Assembly: GCA_947380655.1 (NCBI GenBank) | Contig: CANCRX010000037.1 | Location: 1 to 29,123, forward strand | Direction: 5' to 3' | From: Alcaligenaceae bacterium | Lineage (GTDB): Bacteria; Pseudomonadota; Gammaproteobacteria; Burkholderiales; Burkholderiaceae_B | DNA: 29,123 nucleotides | In this document: positions 1-7,556 of the stretch, piece after piece | How positions within the stretch are numbered: the stretch's first letter is position 1 | Layout: every line of letters starts with the position of its first letter | Position numbers and translations under genes: made by a program | Notes under the pieces: model-generated | The model's input: the letters and a program-made list of their open reading frames with translations, nothing else | What the model was told of the DNA's origin: nothing | Databases searched by the model: none

Positions 1-489
1 AGCGCGCAACACCTCGCAGGCGAACTTTTCAATGCGATGACGGGCACGCATCTGGAGTATGTGCATTACAAGGGTGGTAATGCGGGAATTATGGATGTGA
101 TGTCAGGGCAGGTGCCGATGATGTTCTCGAGTATGGGGCTGGCTCAGCAACACGTTAAAAGTGGCAAACTACGCATGGTTGCGGTAGGTGGTGAGAGACG
201 CTCAAATAATATGCCTGATGTGCCAACGGTTGCTGAATCCGGCGTGCCTGGCTATTCAACCTATGAGTGGAATGCGATCTACGCACCCGCAGCGACGCCG
301 GCTGAGGTCATTGAACGGCTAAATCAAGCAATCGTTCAGGTGCTTGCGCAGCCGGAAATAAAAGCCCGGTTAAATGAGTTCGGTGGTGAGGTGATTGGAT
401 CTTCACCCACAGAATTGGAAGCTTTCAGACGCGCTGAAATCTCTAAGTGGAAAAAATTAGTGGAAGATCATCAGCTCAAGCTAGATTGA
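1..489 (+). CDS. TctC/Bug-family periplasmic solute receptor, 3' part
   Basis: The reading frame is open from base 1, so the gene starts outside the window; 162 C-terminal residues are visible of a family usually about 320-330 long. The visible part carries C-terminal Bug signatures: EYVHYKGGNAG (ligand-site loop), MMFSSMGLAQQHVKSGKLR, then VPTVAESGVPGYSTYEWNA followed by IYAPAATPAEVI. Bug proteins bind small carboxylates or related solutes in the periplasm and deliver them to a TctAB-type permease; none is visible here. The signal peptide lies outside the window. It is followed by a 140-base gap and the SDR-led catabolic operon, so it may bind that pathway's substrate (inference). The family call is firm; the ligand is unknown. 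Confidence 0.93.
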   Translation, partial: SAQHLAGELFNAMTGTHLEYVHYKGGNAGIMDVMSGQVPMMFSSMGLAQQHVKSGKLRMVAVGGERRSNNMPDVPTVAESGVPGYSTYEWNAIYAPAATPAEVIERLNQAIVQVLAQPEIKARLNEFGGEVIGSSPTELEAFRRAEISKWKKLVEDHQLKLD

Positions 490-542
490 TTTTCATGTGC
501 AGGTCCGACCATGCCTGTTTGGATCGAGGATAAGAACCAAAA

Positions 543-594
543 TAACTTATAAAGTTAACTTATACTAGTTTGAAAGCGGAAAACAATTATCCGC
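543..594 (+). promoter_or_regulatory. Putative promoter/operator region before the catabolic operon
   Basis: In the 490-629 gap the nonamer TAACTTATA occurs twice at 13-base spacing (543-551 and 556-564). The second copy overlaps TATACT (561-566), a good match to a sigma-70 -10 box, but no convincing -35 box lies 17 bases upstream. Just downstream is an inverted repeat with 5-base arms, GCGGA (576-580) and TCCGC (590-594), around a 9-base AT-rich centre. Repeats around a -10 box followed by a short inverted repeat would suit a regulator site. The signals are short and may be chance in AT-rich DNA. No regulator gene adjoins it. Confidence 0.3.
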
Positions 595-629
595 AATAAA
601 AAAATTAATTTTGCGATGGAGACAACCGC

Positions 630-1415
630 ATGTTGCTAAAAGAATCATCGCTGGCAGGTAAGCGAGTGCTTGTTACTGCCGGTGCAAACGGTATTGGGTT
701 AGCGATTACCCGGGGTTTTATCCAGTCCGGCGCTAAAGTTCTGATCTGTGATGTAGATGAAAAAAGTTTGCGCGAAGCGCAAGCGAATCTGCCTGGCGTC
801 ATGACGACAATCGCGGATGTATCGGATGAGCAGAGCGTAGAGCGCTTATTCGAACAAGTTGACGCGCAGCTTGGCGGTCTGGATGTGATGATCAATAACG
901 CGGGTATCGCCGGACCGACAGGCACGGTTGAAAAACTGAGTCTGGCAGAATGGAATCGCACACTGGCTGTCAATATTACGGGACAGTTTCTTTGCGCGCG
1001 GCTGGCAGTGCCACGTTTACGCAAGGGCAACAAGGCCAGCATGATTAATCTTTCATCTGCTGCGGGCCATCTAGGGTTTCCTGGGCGCTCGGCCTACGCC
1101 GCGTCGAAGTGGGCGGTTGTCGGCTTTACCAAATCCCTCGCACTTGAGCTTGGACCAGAGGGCATACGCGTGAACGCTATTTTGCCCGGAGCCGTTGATG
1201 GTCCTCGCATTCGCGCAGTGATCGCCGCCAAGGCCGCGTCATTAGGACAGCCTGTCGAGGACGTTGCACGTATCTACGAATCACAGGCCGCGATGGGATC
1301 GATGGTAAGTGTCGATGACATCGCCAATATGGTCCTTTTCGCAACGGGAGATTTTGCGCGCCATGTCAACGGTCAGGAGTTGGTCGTTGATGGTTACACA
1401 CAGGCATTGAGCTGA
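630..1415 (+). CDS. SDR-family NAD(P)-dependent oxidoreductase
   Basis: A 261-residue classical short-chain dehydrogenase/reductase, normal length. Visible elements are the dinucleotide loop TAGANGIG (16-23), an acidic end of beta-2 (CDVDE, about 40-44) that favours NAD over NADP, NNAG (89-92), N114, S143, Y156 and K160 (YAASK), and a C-terminal VNGQELVVDGY. The loop is slightly unusual: the second position of the TGxxxGxG motif is Ala. GGAG lies 8 bases before the ATG. It is the first gene of a string that continues 11 bases later with a 3-hydroxyacid dehydrogenase, so it probably oxidises or reduces a hydroxyl or keto intermediate of the same pathway. The substrate cannot be read from sequence. 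Confidence 0.93.
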   Translation: MLLKESSLAGKRVLVTAGANGIGLAITRGFIQSGAKVLICDVDEKSLREAQANLPGVMTTIADVSDEQSVERLFEQVDAQLGGLDVMINNAGIAGPTGTVEKLSLAEWNRTLAVNITGQFLCARLAVPRLRKGNKASMINLSSAAGHLGFPGRSAYAASKWAVVGFTKSLALELGPEGIRVNAILPGAVDGPRIRAVIAAKAASLGQPVEDVARIYESQAAMGSMVSVDDIANMVLFATGDFARHVNGQELVVDGYTQALS

Positions 1416-1426
1416 GAGGAGCCAAT

Positions 1427-2362
1427 ATGAATATTGCAGTCGTAGGTTCTGGATTGATTGGTCAGGCATGGGCAATCGTCTTTGCCAGAGGTGGTCACAA
1501 CGTCAAAATGTGGGACGGTGATCCCAAAGCTGTTGAGGTAGGGATTAGTCTCATTGCGGGCCAGGTTGCCGATCTGAAAGAAGCAGGTTTGATTGACGAT
1601 CCCAAAGCGCTGATTGCACGAATCAGTGGCTGTAAGACCCTGGAGGAAGTGCTTGATGGTGCTGAATATGTTCAGGAAAATTTACCTGAGCGTGTGGAAA
1701 TGAAAAAAGATATTTTTGGGCGCATGGACAAGCTTGCATCGCCTACCTGTGTCTTGGCCAGTTCAACATCAAGTATTCCCGCTTCAGCTTTTACCGAAGA
1801 CCTGCCCGGTCGAGCGCGCTGCCTGATCGCGCATCCGGTTAACCCCCCCTATCTGGTGCCGGTGGTTGAAATATGCGGTGCGCCGTGGACCGATGCGAAG
1901 GTGATCCAGCAGACTTGGGATGTGATGGAGAGTGTCGGTCAGAAGCCCGTCAAAATTCATAAGGAATTGCAGGGTTTTATTCTTAACCGGCTCCAGGGCG
2001 CGTTATTGCGCGAAGCCTTTAAATTAGTCGAGCAAGGTTATGTTGATCCTGAGGGTCTGGATGTAACGGTGAAAGACGGACTCGGGTTGCGCTGGTCTTT
2101 CATGGGTCCCTTCGAGACGATCGATCTGAACGCTCCGGACGGTTTGGCTGATTATGCACGTCGCTTTGGCAATATGTATCAATCTATTGCCGAGGAGCAG
2201 ACCTCGACTGAACCCTGGTCAGAAGCCTTAATCGAAAAGCTGGAATCGGCGCGTCGTGACCTGCTGCCTAAGGATCAGTTGTTGGCACGACGTTTATGGC
2301 GTGATCGACGCTTGATGGGATTGGCGGCGCATAAACAATCCGCAGCAAAAAATACCAAATAA
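1427..2362 (+). CDS. 3-hydroxyacyl-CoA/L-carnitine dehydrogenase-family protein (lambda-crystallin-like)
   Basis: A 311-residue protein with an N-terminal Rossmann fold (VVGSGLIGQAW, 5-15; Asp30 at the end of beta-2, indicating NAD) and a C-terminal helical 3HCDH domain. HPVNPPYLVPVVEI supplies His136 and Glu148, spaced 12 apart like the His-Glu pair of 3-hydroxyacyl-CoA dehydrogenases; SSTSS (112-116) and GFILNRLQGALLREA also fit. The length and the HPVNPP form resemble the single-unit free-acid branch (L-carnitine 3-dehydrogenase, L-gulonate 3-dehydrogenase) rather than long FadB-type proteins. Its neighbour 45 bases downstream is a BKACE enzyme, the same partnership as in carnitine degradation. 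I infer oxidation of a free beta-hydroxy acid to the beta-keto acid. Carnitine itself is only one possibility. Confidence 0.9.
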   Translation: MNIAVVGSGLIGQAWAIVFARGGHNVKMWDGDPKAVEVGISLIAGQVADLKEAGLIDDPKALIARISGCKTLEEVLDGAEYVQENLPERVEMKKDIFGRMDKLASPTCVLASSTSSIPASAFTEDLPGRARCLIAHPVNPPYLVPVVEICGAPWTDAKVIQQTWDVMESVGQKPVKIHKELQGFILNRLQGALLREAFKLVEQGYVDPEGLDVTVKDGLGLRWSFMGPFETIDLNAPDGLADYARRFGNMYQSIAEEQTSTEPWSEALIEKLESARRDLLPKDQLLARRLWRDRRLMGLAAHKQSAAKNTK

Positions 2363-2407
2363 TTTTTGAAAAAATATTCAACTTAATTCTGAAACAGGGA
2401 ATATCTC

Positions 2408-3340
2408 ATGGCCGCTTCACGTAAAGTTATCATCACTTGCGCCGCAACGGGTGCGATTCACACACCCAGCATGTCACCCTATCTGCCTGTGACAGCCGAT
2501 GAAATTGCCAAGTCGGCGATTGACGCTGCAAAAGCTGGCGCTGCGATTTTGCATCTACATGCGCGCGATCCCAAGGACGGAAAACCCTCCCAAGATCCGG
2601 AACTGTTCCGTCCGTTCCTTGAAAAAATCCGCGCAGAGACCAATGCTGTGATTAACATCACAACGGGCGGTAGTCCTCACATGACGGTAGAGGAGCGTAT
2701 GCGTCCCGCCATGACGTTCAAGCCCGAGGTCGCCTCGCTGAACATGGGGTCGATGAATTTTGGTTTGTTTCCTATGCTGGATCGTTTTAAAGAGTTCAAG
2801 CATGAATGGGAGCGCCAGCACCTTGAAAACAGTCGTGATTTAATTTTCAAAAATACTTATAACGATATCGAAACGATTTTGCGCCGTGGCTCTGAAAATG
2901 GCACACGTTTTGAGTTTGAATGCTATGACATCAGCCATTTGTATAACCTGTCGCACTTTGTGGAAAGGGGTCTGGTGAAAGGTCCGATTTTCATTCAGTC
3001 GGTATTTGGAATTCTTGGCGGTATCGGCCCTCACCCCGAAGATCTGATGCACATGCGTCGTACCGCTGATCGTTTGTTTGGCGATCAGTATCAGTGGTCT
3101 ATCCTGGGCGCAGGGCGTAACCAGATTCCGTTGGCAACAATGGGTGCCGCGATGGGTTCACACGTGCGAGTCGGTTTGGAAGACTCACTCTGGATTGGTC
3201 CTGGCAAGATGGCGACTTCTAACGCCGAGCAGGTCACACGTATCCGTACTGTCCTCGAAGCGTTAAATCTCGAAATTGCCACGCCTGATGAGGCACGTCA
3301 GATTCTGGGTTTGAAAGGTGCGGCAAACATTAATCTGTAA
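2408..3340 (+). CDS. BKACE (DUF849) beta-keto acid cleavage enzyme
   Basis: A 310-residue TIM-barrel protein of the Kce/BKACE family. Known members use acetyl-CoA to split a beta-keto acid into acetoacetate and a new acyl-CoA. Visible hallmarks are the opening VIITCAATGAIHTP, the metal pair in LHLHARDP (His49 and His51), ITTGGS (84-89), and VRVGLEDSLW with Glu258 as the likely third zinc ligand. Length is normal for the family. An AGGGA ribosome site sits 7 bases before the ATG. It lies directly after the 3-hydroxyacid dehydrogenase, which would make its substrate. BKACE specificity is set by a few pocket residues that I cannot assign without alignment, so the side chain of the substrate is open. 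Confidence 0.93.
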   Translation: MAASRKVIITCAATGAIHTPSMSPYLPVTADEIAKSAIDAAKAGAAILHLHARDPKDGKPSQDPELFRPFLEKIRAETNAVINITTGGSPHMTVEERMRPAMTFKPEVASLNMGSMNFGLFPMLDRFKEFKHEWERQHLENSRDLIFKNTYNDIETILRRGSENGTRFEFECYDISHLYNLSHFVERGLVKGPIFIQSVFGILGGIGPHPEDLMHMRRTADRLFGDQYQWSILGAGRNQIPLATMGAAMGSHVRVGLEDSLWIGPGKMATSNAEQVTRIRTVLEALNLEIATPDEARQILGLKGAANINL

Positions 3341-3367
3341 TTTTGATAGATGACCAGAGAGGTAGGT

Positions 3368-4921
3368 ATGGCCAGCGCAAGCAATCCGTTATTTGGCGGG
3401 GCTACGGTTGCGCAGCTATATCTCAGCGCATTTAAAGCGTTTCCTGAAAAAAATGCGATCGTATCCGATAGCGGCGTATACACCTACGCTGCTTTGGAAA
3501 AACACTGCAATCAGATCGCGCGGTTGTTGACCGCGCAAGGGTTGAATCGACAGGATGCGATTGCTTTTCTAGTGGGTAATCGTCGAGAGGCGATTGCTGC
3601 AATCATTGCCGCGCAGTTGATTGGTTTAAAAAATGTATCGCTGCATCCGATGGCCTCAGAAGAGGACCATCTGTTTGTTCTGAAAGACGCAGGAGTCAAG
3701 CTTCTCGTCGTGGATTCAAAAAAGTTTGAGGCGCGCGCCCAGGCCATTCTTGAATCTGGTGCAGTGGGGTGCGTGCTCAACCTCGATGATTTGGCGAGTG
3801 GTCCAGGACTGATCAGCATGTCCTCGACAATGACTGAAAGCGCTATCGACCTCGAGGCGAATGCAAGCGAAATTACAAAGCTCTCATACACCGGCGGCAC
3901 AACAGGCAGATCGAAAGGCATACTGCATAGTCACAGAACGGTTGTGACGATGGTGACTTACTTGCTGGCGACTTACGAGTGGCCCGCTCAGATTCGTTAC
4001 CTTGCAACGACACCAGTTTCGCATGCTGCGGGCGCCTTGATCTTGCCCACTTTTTTGCGCGGTGGCACGCTTTATCTGATGGACAAATACGATGCCCAGG
4101 ATTTTTTAGCAAGGGTTGCACGGTATCAGATCAATTGTACTTTTCTGGTTCCGACTCAGATTTACGGTTTACTGGATCTGCCAACACTGAGTGAGCATGA
4201 TTTTTCAAGTCTTGAATTAATCCTCTACGGCGCTGCGCCCATCGCCCCCGCGCGACTGGCAGAAGCGCTGAAAAAAATGGGCCAGATTTTTGGTCAACTC
4301 TACGGCCAGGCTGAAGCGCCGATGGCGCTTACCTATTTAAGCCGCAATGACCACGATCTGAACCGCCCCCACTTATTAAGATCCTGCGGCCGAGTGATTG
4401 CTGGTAATCAGGTCAAATTGCTGACCGCATCATGCGAAGAGGTGCCGCGAGGCGAGGTCGGAGAGTTGTGTGTGCGCGGCCCGCTTGTGATGGATGGGTA
4501 CCTGAATCGACCCGAGGAAAATGAAAAAGCCTTTGCCGCGAACTGGTTACATACAGGTGATATGGCAAGAATAGATGAGTACGGCTATGTTTACATTGTC
4601 GATCGCGTCAAGGACATGATTATTTCGGGTGGCTTTAACGTTTATCCTAGCGAAATTGAAAATTGCCTGGCCCAGCATCCCGATGTAGCCATGTCGGCTG
4701 TCATCGGCCTGCCACACGAAAAGTGGGGAGAGGCTGTCACTGCAGTGGTGGTGTTAAAACGTGGTGGTGCTCTGACAGCGCAGCAGGTGATTGATTACGT
4801 GGTCGCGCATAAAGGTGTAGTCAATGCACCTAAAAAAATATTTTTTGAGACAGAACTTCCACTGACCGCCTTAGGTAAAGTGAATAAAAAAATGATTCGC
4901 AATCAGTATTCTGAAATGTAA
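3368..4921 (+). CDS. AMP-dependent acyl-CoA ligase (ANL superfamily)
   Basis: A 517-residue acyl-CoA synthetase that would activate a carboxylic acid to its CoA thioester with ATP. Motifs in order: the phosphate loop YTGGTTGRSKG (about residue 174), YGQAEAPM (A5), LHTGDMARIDEYGY (A7), DRVKDMIISGGFNVYPSE (A8), and LPLTALGKVNKKMI near the C terminus, where the lysine of LGK is the catalytic one. I chose the ATG at 3368 because GAGG lies 5 bases before it; an in-frame ATG at 3350 (523 residues) has no ribosome site. It falls between the BKACE and the thiolase-fold gene with short gaps, so one transcript is likely. The acid it activates is unknown; the motif set resembles medium-chain or aromatic acid ligases. 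Confidence 0.93.
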   Translation: MASASNPLFGGATVAQLYLSAFKAFPEKNAIVSDSGVYTYAALEKHCNQIARLLTAQGLNRQDAIAFLVGNRREAIAAIIAAQLIGLKNVSLHPMASEEDHLFVLKDAGVKLLVVDSKKFEARAQAILESGAVGCVLNLDDLASGPGLISMSSTMTESAIDLEANASEITKLSYTGGTTGRSKGILHSHRTVVTMVTYLLATYEWPAQIRYLATTPVSHAAGALILPTFLRGGTLYLMDKYDAQDFLARVARYQINCTFLVPTQIYGLLDLPTLSEHDFSSLELILYGAAPIAPARLAEALKKMGQIFGQLYGQAEAPMALTYLSRNDHDLNRPHLLRSCGRVIAGNQVKLLTASCEEVPRGEVGELCVRGPLVMDGYLNRPEENEKAFAANWLHTGDMARIDEYGYVYIVDRVKDMIISGGFNVYPSEIENCLAQHPDVAMSAVIGLPHEKWGEAVTAVVVLKRGGALTAQQVIDYVVAHKGVVNAPKKIFFETELPLTALGKVNKKMIRNQYSEM

Positions 4922-4933
4922 TTTTTAATCTGG

Positions 4934-6112
4934 ATGATGCATATGAGCACTCAAGGCAAGGCCTATATTGTTGGTGCGTACGAGCACCCGACCCGTTACG
5001 CACCCGACAAGTCGGTCACTCAATTGCATGCTGAGGCAGCGATGGGCGCCTTGCGCGACGCAGGATTAACGCTGGCCGATGTGGATGGATATTTTTGCGC
5101 GGGAGATGTGCCAGGTTCTACACCGCTTTCCATGGCGGAATACCTGAATCTCAAACTGAAATGGATGGATGGCACTGAACTCGGTGGCTGCTCCTATATG
5201 GTTCATGTGCGGCACGCTGCACTGGCCATCGCCGAAGGAAAATGTTCAGTTGCGTTGATCACCCTTGCAGGCAAGCCTAAAAGTACTGGTATGGCAACTG
5301 GCACCAAGCCTCGCTCGCTCGGACCTGAGCGCCCAGAAACACCTTTTGATCTTCCCTATCAGACGACGATCACGAGCGTCTATGGCATGCTCGCACAGCG
5401 CCATATGCATGAGTACGGCACAACCCCTGAGCAGATGGCTGCGGTGAAAGTCGCCGCATCGACCCATGCGCAATATAACGAGCTTGCGCTGCTTAGAAAG
5501 GTCGTGAGCGTTGAGGACGTCGTGAATTCTCCCATCATCGCCAGTCCCTTGCACCGTCTGGATTGTTGTGTCATTACCGATGGTGGTGGTGCCTTGGTCA
5601 TTACCAGTGCGGAAATAGCGAAAAAATTAAATCGGCCATTGGTCAAAATCATCGGTACGGGAGAGACCATCAACACCAGTAATGGTGGTTATCTTGATGC
5701 GACAAGCTCTGGTGCCGCGGTCACAGGGCAGATGGCTTTCAAGGAGGCCGGACTGACGGTGAATGACATTAAGTACGCCTCGATTTACGATAACTTTACG
5801 ATTATGGTGTTGATCCAGTTAGAGGATCTTGGCTTTTGTAAAAAGGGTCAAAGCGGAGCCTTTGTTGCAGAAGGTAATTTGATTTCTGGAAAAGGTAAAT
5901 TGCCCTGGAATACCGATGGTGGCGGACTATGTAATAACCATCCAAATAATCGTGGTGGAATTACAAAGGTGATTGAGGCGGTCAGGCAGTTAAGGGGGGA
6001 GGCGCATCCGTCTGTGCAGGTTAAAAATTGCGATATCGCGCTGGCCTCCGGGCCTGGCTTAGTGCTTGGCGTGGGCCACGCTCACTCAACTATCATCATG
6101 GAGCGTGAATAA
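4934..6112 (+). CDS. SCP2/Ltp2-like thiolase-fold protein
   Basis: A 392-residue thiolase superfamily protein of the lipid-transfer or acetyl-CoA acetyltransferase-like branch. The region that holds the nucleophilic cysteine in true thiolases reads DGTELGGCSYMVHV (79-92). Its Cys86 appears to align several residues after the nucleophile position. The C-terminal Cys-x-Gly loop is replaced by GVGHAHST. A histidine is kept in the NHPNNRGG segment (His336). This is the pattern of Ltp2-type proteins, which cleave by retro-aldol chemistry with a DUF35 partner. The DUF35 gene follows after 2 bases. Several ATGs (4934, 4937, 4943) are possible starts. Non-thiolytic C-C cleavage is inference; the fold is clear. 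Confidence 0.9.
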   Translation: MMHMSTQGKAYIVGAYEHPTRYAPDKSVTQLHAEAAMGALRDAGLTLADVDGYFCAGDVPGSTPLSMAEYLNLKLKWMDGTELGGCSYMVHVRHAALAIAEGKCSVALITLAGKPKSTGMATGTKPRSLGPERPETPFDLPYQTTITSVYGMLAQRHMHEYGTTPEQMAAVKVAASTHAQYNELALLRKVVSVEDVVNSPIIASPLHRLDCCVITDGGGALVITSAEIAKKLNRPLVKIIGTGETINTSNGGYLDATSSGAAVTGQMAFKEAGLTVNDIKYASIYDNFTIMVLIQLEDLGFCKKGQSGAFVAEGNLISGKGKLPWNTDGGGLCNNHPNNRGGITKVIEAVRQLRGEAHPSVQVKNCDIALASGPGLVLGVGHAHSTIIMERE

Positions 6113-6114
6113 TC

Positions 6115-6522
6115 ATGACGACGCAGACGACAACCAAAACATATCTCGACGATATTTTCGCAACCACCTATCCTGAAACCTCACCTTTCTGGGCCGCTGC
6201 CGAACAAAAGCGTTTATTGATCAAAACCTGTGAGCATTGCATGCGCGCGCACTGGTATCCCAGAATTATTTGCCCACTGTGTGGCAGTGATAAAACTGTG
6301 TGGAAAGATGCAAGCGGTCGTGGCACGATTTATTCTTTCAGCGTCATTGAACGCGCAGATCCTCCTTATGTGATTGCCTGGGTGGAAATGGAAGAGGGGC
6401 CGATCGCCATTACCAATATCGTTGATTGTGACTATAAAAAACTTAAGATTGGCGACAAGGTAGTCGTGCGGTTTCAGCAAACGCCAGAAGGGCGCACGGT
6501 CCCTGTCTATACCCCTGGCTGA
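6115..6522 (+). CDS. DUF35 OB-fold/zinc-ribbon acyl-CoA-associated protein
   Basis: A 135-residue protein with an N-terminal rubredoxin-like zinc ribbon (Cys39 and Cys42 in TCEHC, Cys53 and Cys56 in CPLC) and a C-terminal OB-fold (GTIYSFSVIE to IGDKVVVRF). DUF35 proteins pair with thiolase-fold subunits and bind the CoA ester; ChsH2 with Ltp2 in steroid side-chain cleavage is the best-known case. It starts 2 bases after the thiolase-fold gene, so the two are almost certainly translated together as subunits of one enzyme. Length is normal for a stand-alone DUF35. Family assignment is secure and the partner assignment is strong inference. Confidence 0.92.
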   Translation: MTTQTTTKTYLDDIFATTYPETSPFWAAAEQKRLLIKTCEHCMRAHWYPRIICPLCGSDKTVWKDASGRGTIYSFSVIERADPPYVIAWVEMEEGPIAITNIVDCDYKKLKIGDKVVVRFQQTPEGRTVPVYTPG

Positions 6523-6590
6523 TTTATTTTTATTGCACTGCAGCGGCTTTTTGGTATCGTGTGGGAATTCATGATTTTTTAGAGAATCCC

Positions 6591-7556
6591 ATGTCCATAT
6601 TTTCACCGTCACGTTTGTTTTTCTTAGCACTGGTTAGTCTTGCGGTGGTGGGTCAAGCCCACGCCCAAGACAAAACCATGCGTATTGTGGTGCCATTTGC
6701 AGCAGGGGCTGTACAAGACACGCTTGGACGCAGTCTCAACGCTGAGCTTGGTGCCGCACTTAAACAGACAGTGATCGTTGAAAACAAGGCCGGTGCGGGT
6801 GGCACGATTGGCACGGCGCTTGTGGCTAAAGCCACTCCTGACGGCTCGGTGGTGGATCTTGCTGCTGCGAGTCATTTGATTGCAAAATATCTTTACGACT
6901 CTCTGCCGTACGATCCGATCAAAAGTTTTGCCCCTGCGGCCTATATCGGCAATGCCAGCTATATCCTGATGGTGCCGGGTGATTTGCCTGTGAATAATGT
7001 GGCGGACTTTATTAAACTGGTGAAGTCCTCGCCCGGTAAATACAACTATGCTTCGGCGGGTAACGGCAGCGCTACGCACTTGTCGATGGCTTATTTCGCA
7101 GGGATGGCTGGCTTAGCGATGGAGCACATCCCCACTAAATCTACCGGTGAAGCAGTGATGGAGGTTCTTTCGGGACGTGCGCAGGCAGTGATTGCGGCTA
7201 ACGTCGCAGCCTTGGGCTATAAAGACGACAAGCGGATCAAGTTGTTGGCGGTGACCTCTCCCGGACGTTCCAAGTTCATTCCTGAACTGCCATCGGTGGC
7301 AGAGTCAGGTCTGCCGGGTTATGAATTCACCTCCTGGTTTGGTCTGTTGGCGCCTGCGGCAACACCGGTCAAGACACTCGACAATATTCAGGCGGCCATG
7401 GCGACCGTATTGAAAGATCCGTTGGTGCTTGAGCGTCTCACTAAGCAAGGTATTGAAACCGAAGTGCTCACCAACGCGCAGTTCGCGGAAATCTTAAAAA
7501 AGTCCGATGTCCAGATGGCGGACGTGGTTAAAAAATCAGGTGCGAAGGTACAGTAA
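6591..7556 (+). CDS. TctC/Bug-family periplasmic solute receptor
   Basis: A complete Bug receptor of 321 residues. The ATG at 6591 gives a clean signal peptide (MSIFSPSR, hydrophobic core, AHA-Q cleavage near residue 25); an in-frame upstream codon at 6561 would add ten polar residues and spoil it. The mature start MRIVVPFAAGAVQDTLGR has the family's Gly-Ala-x-x-Asp ligand loop, although most members read PFPPGGxxD. Later signatures include YNYASAGNGSATHLSM and VAESGLPGYEFTSWFGLLAPAATP. The stop overlaps the ATG of the M20 amidohydrolase (TAATG), so receptor and hydrolase are coupled, which suggests that the receptor's ligand is the hydrolase substrate or product. No TctA or TctB gene is present. 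Confidence 0.94.
   Translation: MSIFSPSRLFFLALVSLAVVGQAHAQDKTMRIVVPFAAGAVQDTLGRSLNAELGAALKQTVIVENKAGAGGTIGTALVAKATPDGSVVDLAAASHLIAKYLYDSLPYDPIKSFAPAAYIGNASYILMVPGDLPVNNVADFIKLVKSSPGKYNYASAGNGSATHLSMAYFAGMAGLAMEHIPTKSTGEAVMEVLSGRAQAVIAANVAALGYKDDKRIKLLAVTSPGRSKFIPELPSVAESGLPGYEFTSWFGLLAPAATPVKTLDNIQAAMATVLKDPLVLERLTKQGIETEVLTNAQFAEILKKSDVQMADVVKKSGAKVQ

Noticed and set aside
605..1042. A 145-residue minus-strand open frame opposite the first SDR
   Set aside because: The SDR on the + strand has cofactor and catalytic motifs plus a ribosome site; the antisense frame has none.
6624..7079. A 151-residue minus-strand open frame inside the Bug receptor gene
   Set aside because: It is antisense to the signal peptide and ligand loop of a clear Bug protein; its composition is Arg- and His-rich without motifs.
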